Shown here piece by piece: positions 13,103 to 13,275 of a stretch of DNA of 13,275 nucleotides (position 1 is its first letter; every line of letters begins with the position of its first letter). Position numbers and translations under genes: made by a program. The DNA is from Bog-473 sp036491435 (GTDB lineage Bacteria > Actinomycetota > Acidimicrobiia > Acidimicrobiales > RAAP-2): positions 1 through 13,275 of the forward strand of contig DASXBZ010000028.1 of the NCBI GenBank assembly GCA_036491435.1, written 5' to 3'. The notes beneath the pieces were generated by a model that saw only the letters and a program-made list of their open reading frames with translations, searched no databases and had not been told where the DNA came from.

Positions 13103-13275
13103 ATGGCGAAGCAAAGGGAGAGCAACCCGACGAGGAGTCTTTCGGACGTGACCGGCGCGGCGATGCCGTTTCGCCGCATGCTCGTGCTGATCGACCACTC
13201 GCGATCGGCCGACGCCGCCGTCGCGCTGGTCGCCGAATGGGTCGACGGACCGGGTGCTGAGGTGCGCTTCGTCCA
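13103..13275 (+). CDS. Universal stress protein-like protein, N-terminal part (cut by window end)
   Basis: An open frame starts at ATG 13103, with GAGGTG six bases upstream, and runs off the window after 57 full codons. After a polar N-terminal tail of about 20 residues, MPFRRMLVLIDHSRSADAA and the following AVALVAEW and GAEVRFV match the first beta-strand, first helix and second strand of UspA-type proteins. The usual form is a hydrophobic strand ending in (V/I)D-x-S, then a helix with A-x-x-A-L. A second ATG at 13163 would give a start directly before the first strand but has no SD. The assignment rests on a short segment; other alpha/beta nucleotide-binding proteins are possible. It is divergent from the tRNA-Ser(GGA)/tadA block. 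Confidence 0.6.
   Translation, partial: MAKQRESNPTRSLSDVTGAAMPFRRMLVLIDHSRSADAAVALVAEWVDGPGAEVRFV

Noticed and set aside
12980..13198. 72-codon minus-strand frame overlapping the stress-protein start
   Set aside because: There is no SD and no domain, and it overlaps a better supported plus-strand start.
1..13275. CRISPR array, insertion sequence, prophage, toxin-antitoxin or defence genes
   Set aside because: No spaced short repeats, transposase or integrase motifs, terminal repeats or target duplications were seen, and every sizable gene has a metabolic, envelope or translation-related reading.

Overview
The window is GC-rich bacterial chromosome with tightly packed genes, GTG and TTG starts, actinobacterial-type Shine-Dalgarno (SD) sites and serine tRNAs without an encoded CCA end. 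The secreted protein at the left end carries repeats of the type GGYWLxxxDGGVFAFGDAxFxGS, which I associate with Acidimicrobiia and related deep-branching Actinobacteria. A MarP-type membrane protease and a mycobacterial-type GH15 enzyme also point to Actinomycetota. The class-level placement is an inference. No mobile element, CRISPR array or phage gene is visible, and no stretch above 300 bases lacks a gene.

Layout. (1) 58-2163, minus: a secreted beta-helix protein with six C-terminal repeats, closed by a perfect 16-bp inverted repeat. (2) 2396-4186, plus: a divergent, non-canonical aldehyde dehydrogenase family protein. (3) 4269-4898, minus: a zinc-ribbon protein with four membrane segments. 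(4) 5024-6262, minus: a lipoprotein built as an Asp-box beta-propeller with a C-x5-C pair in each of seven repeats. (5) 6323-11629, plus: a run of four genes encoding a MarP-like serine protease, a GH15 trehalase/glucoamylase-type hydrolase, a glucose-1-dehydrogenase-like enzyme and a metallo-beta-lactamase-fold hydrolase with a His-rich N-terminus. (6) 11664-12880, minus: a small SHOCT-like protein, tRNA-Ser(CGA), tadA and tRNA-Ser(GGA). (7) From 13103, plus: the start of a universal-stress-protein-like gene cut by the window end.

How the genes may work together. The GH15, glucose dehydrogenase and MBL genes are 25-37 bp apart and probably form one operon. GH15 would release glucose from trehalose or an alpha-glucan, and the dehydrogenase would oxidise it to gluconolactone. 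The MBL hydrolase could act on a downstream product such as the lactone, but this last step is a guess. The two divergent genes upstream, the lipoprotein and the MarP-like protease, act at the cell envelope and share a promoter region of about 60 bp. The right-hand block is translation housekeeping (tRNA genes plus tRNA adenosine deaminase). Most of the window is ordinary. The least conventional items are the disulfide-patterned propeller lipoprotein, the glucose-oxidation cassette with its histidine-tailed MBL enzyme, the atypical aldehyde dehydrogenase with a duplicated start region, and the modular repeat protein.
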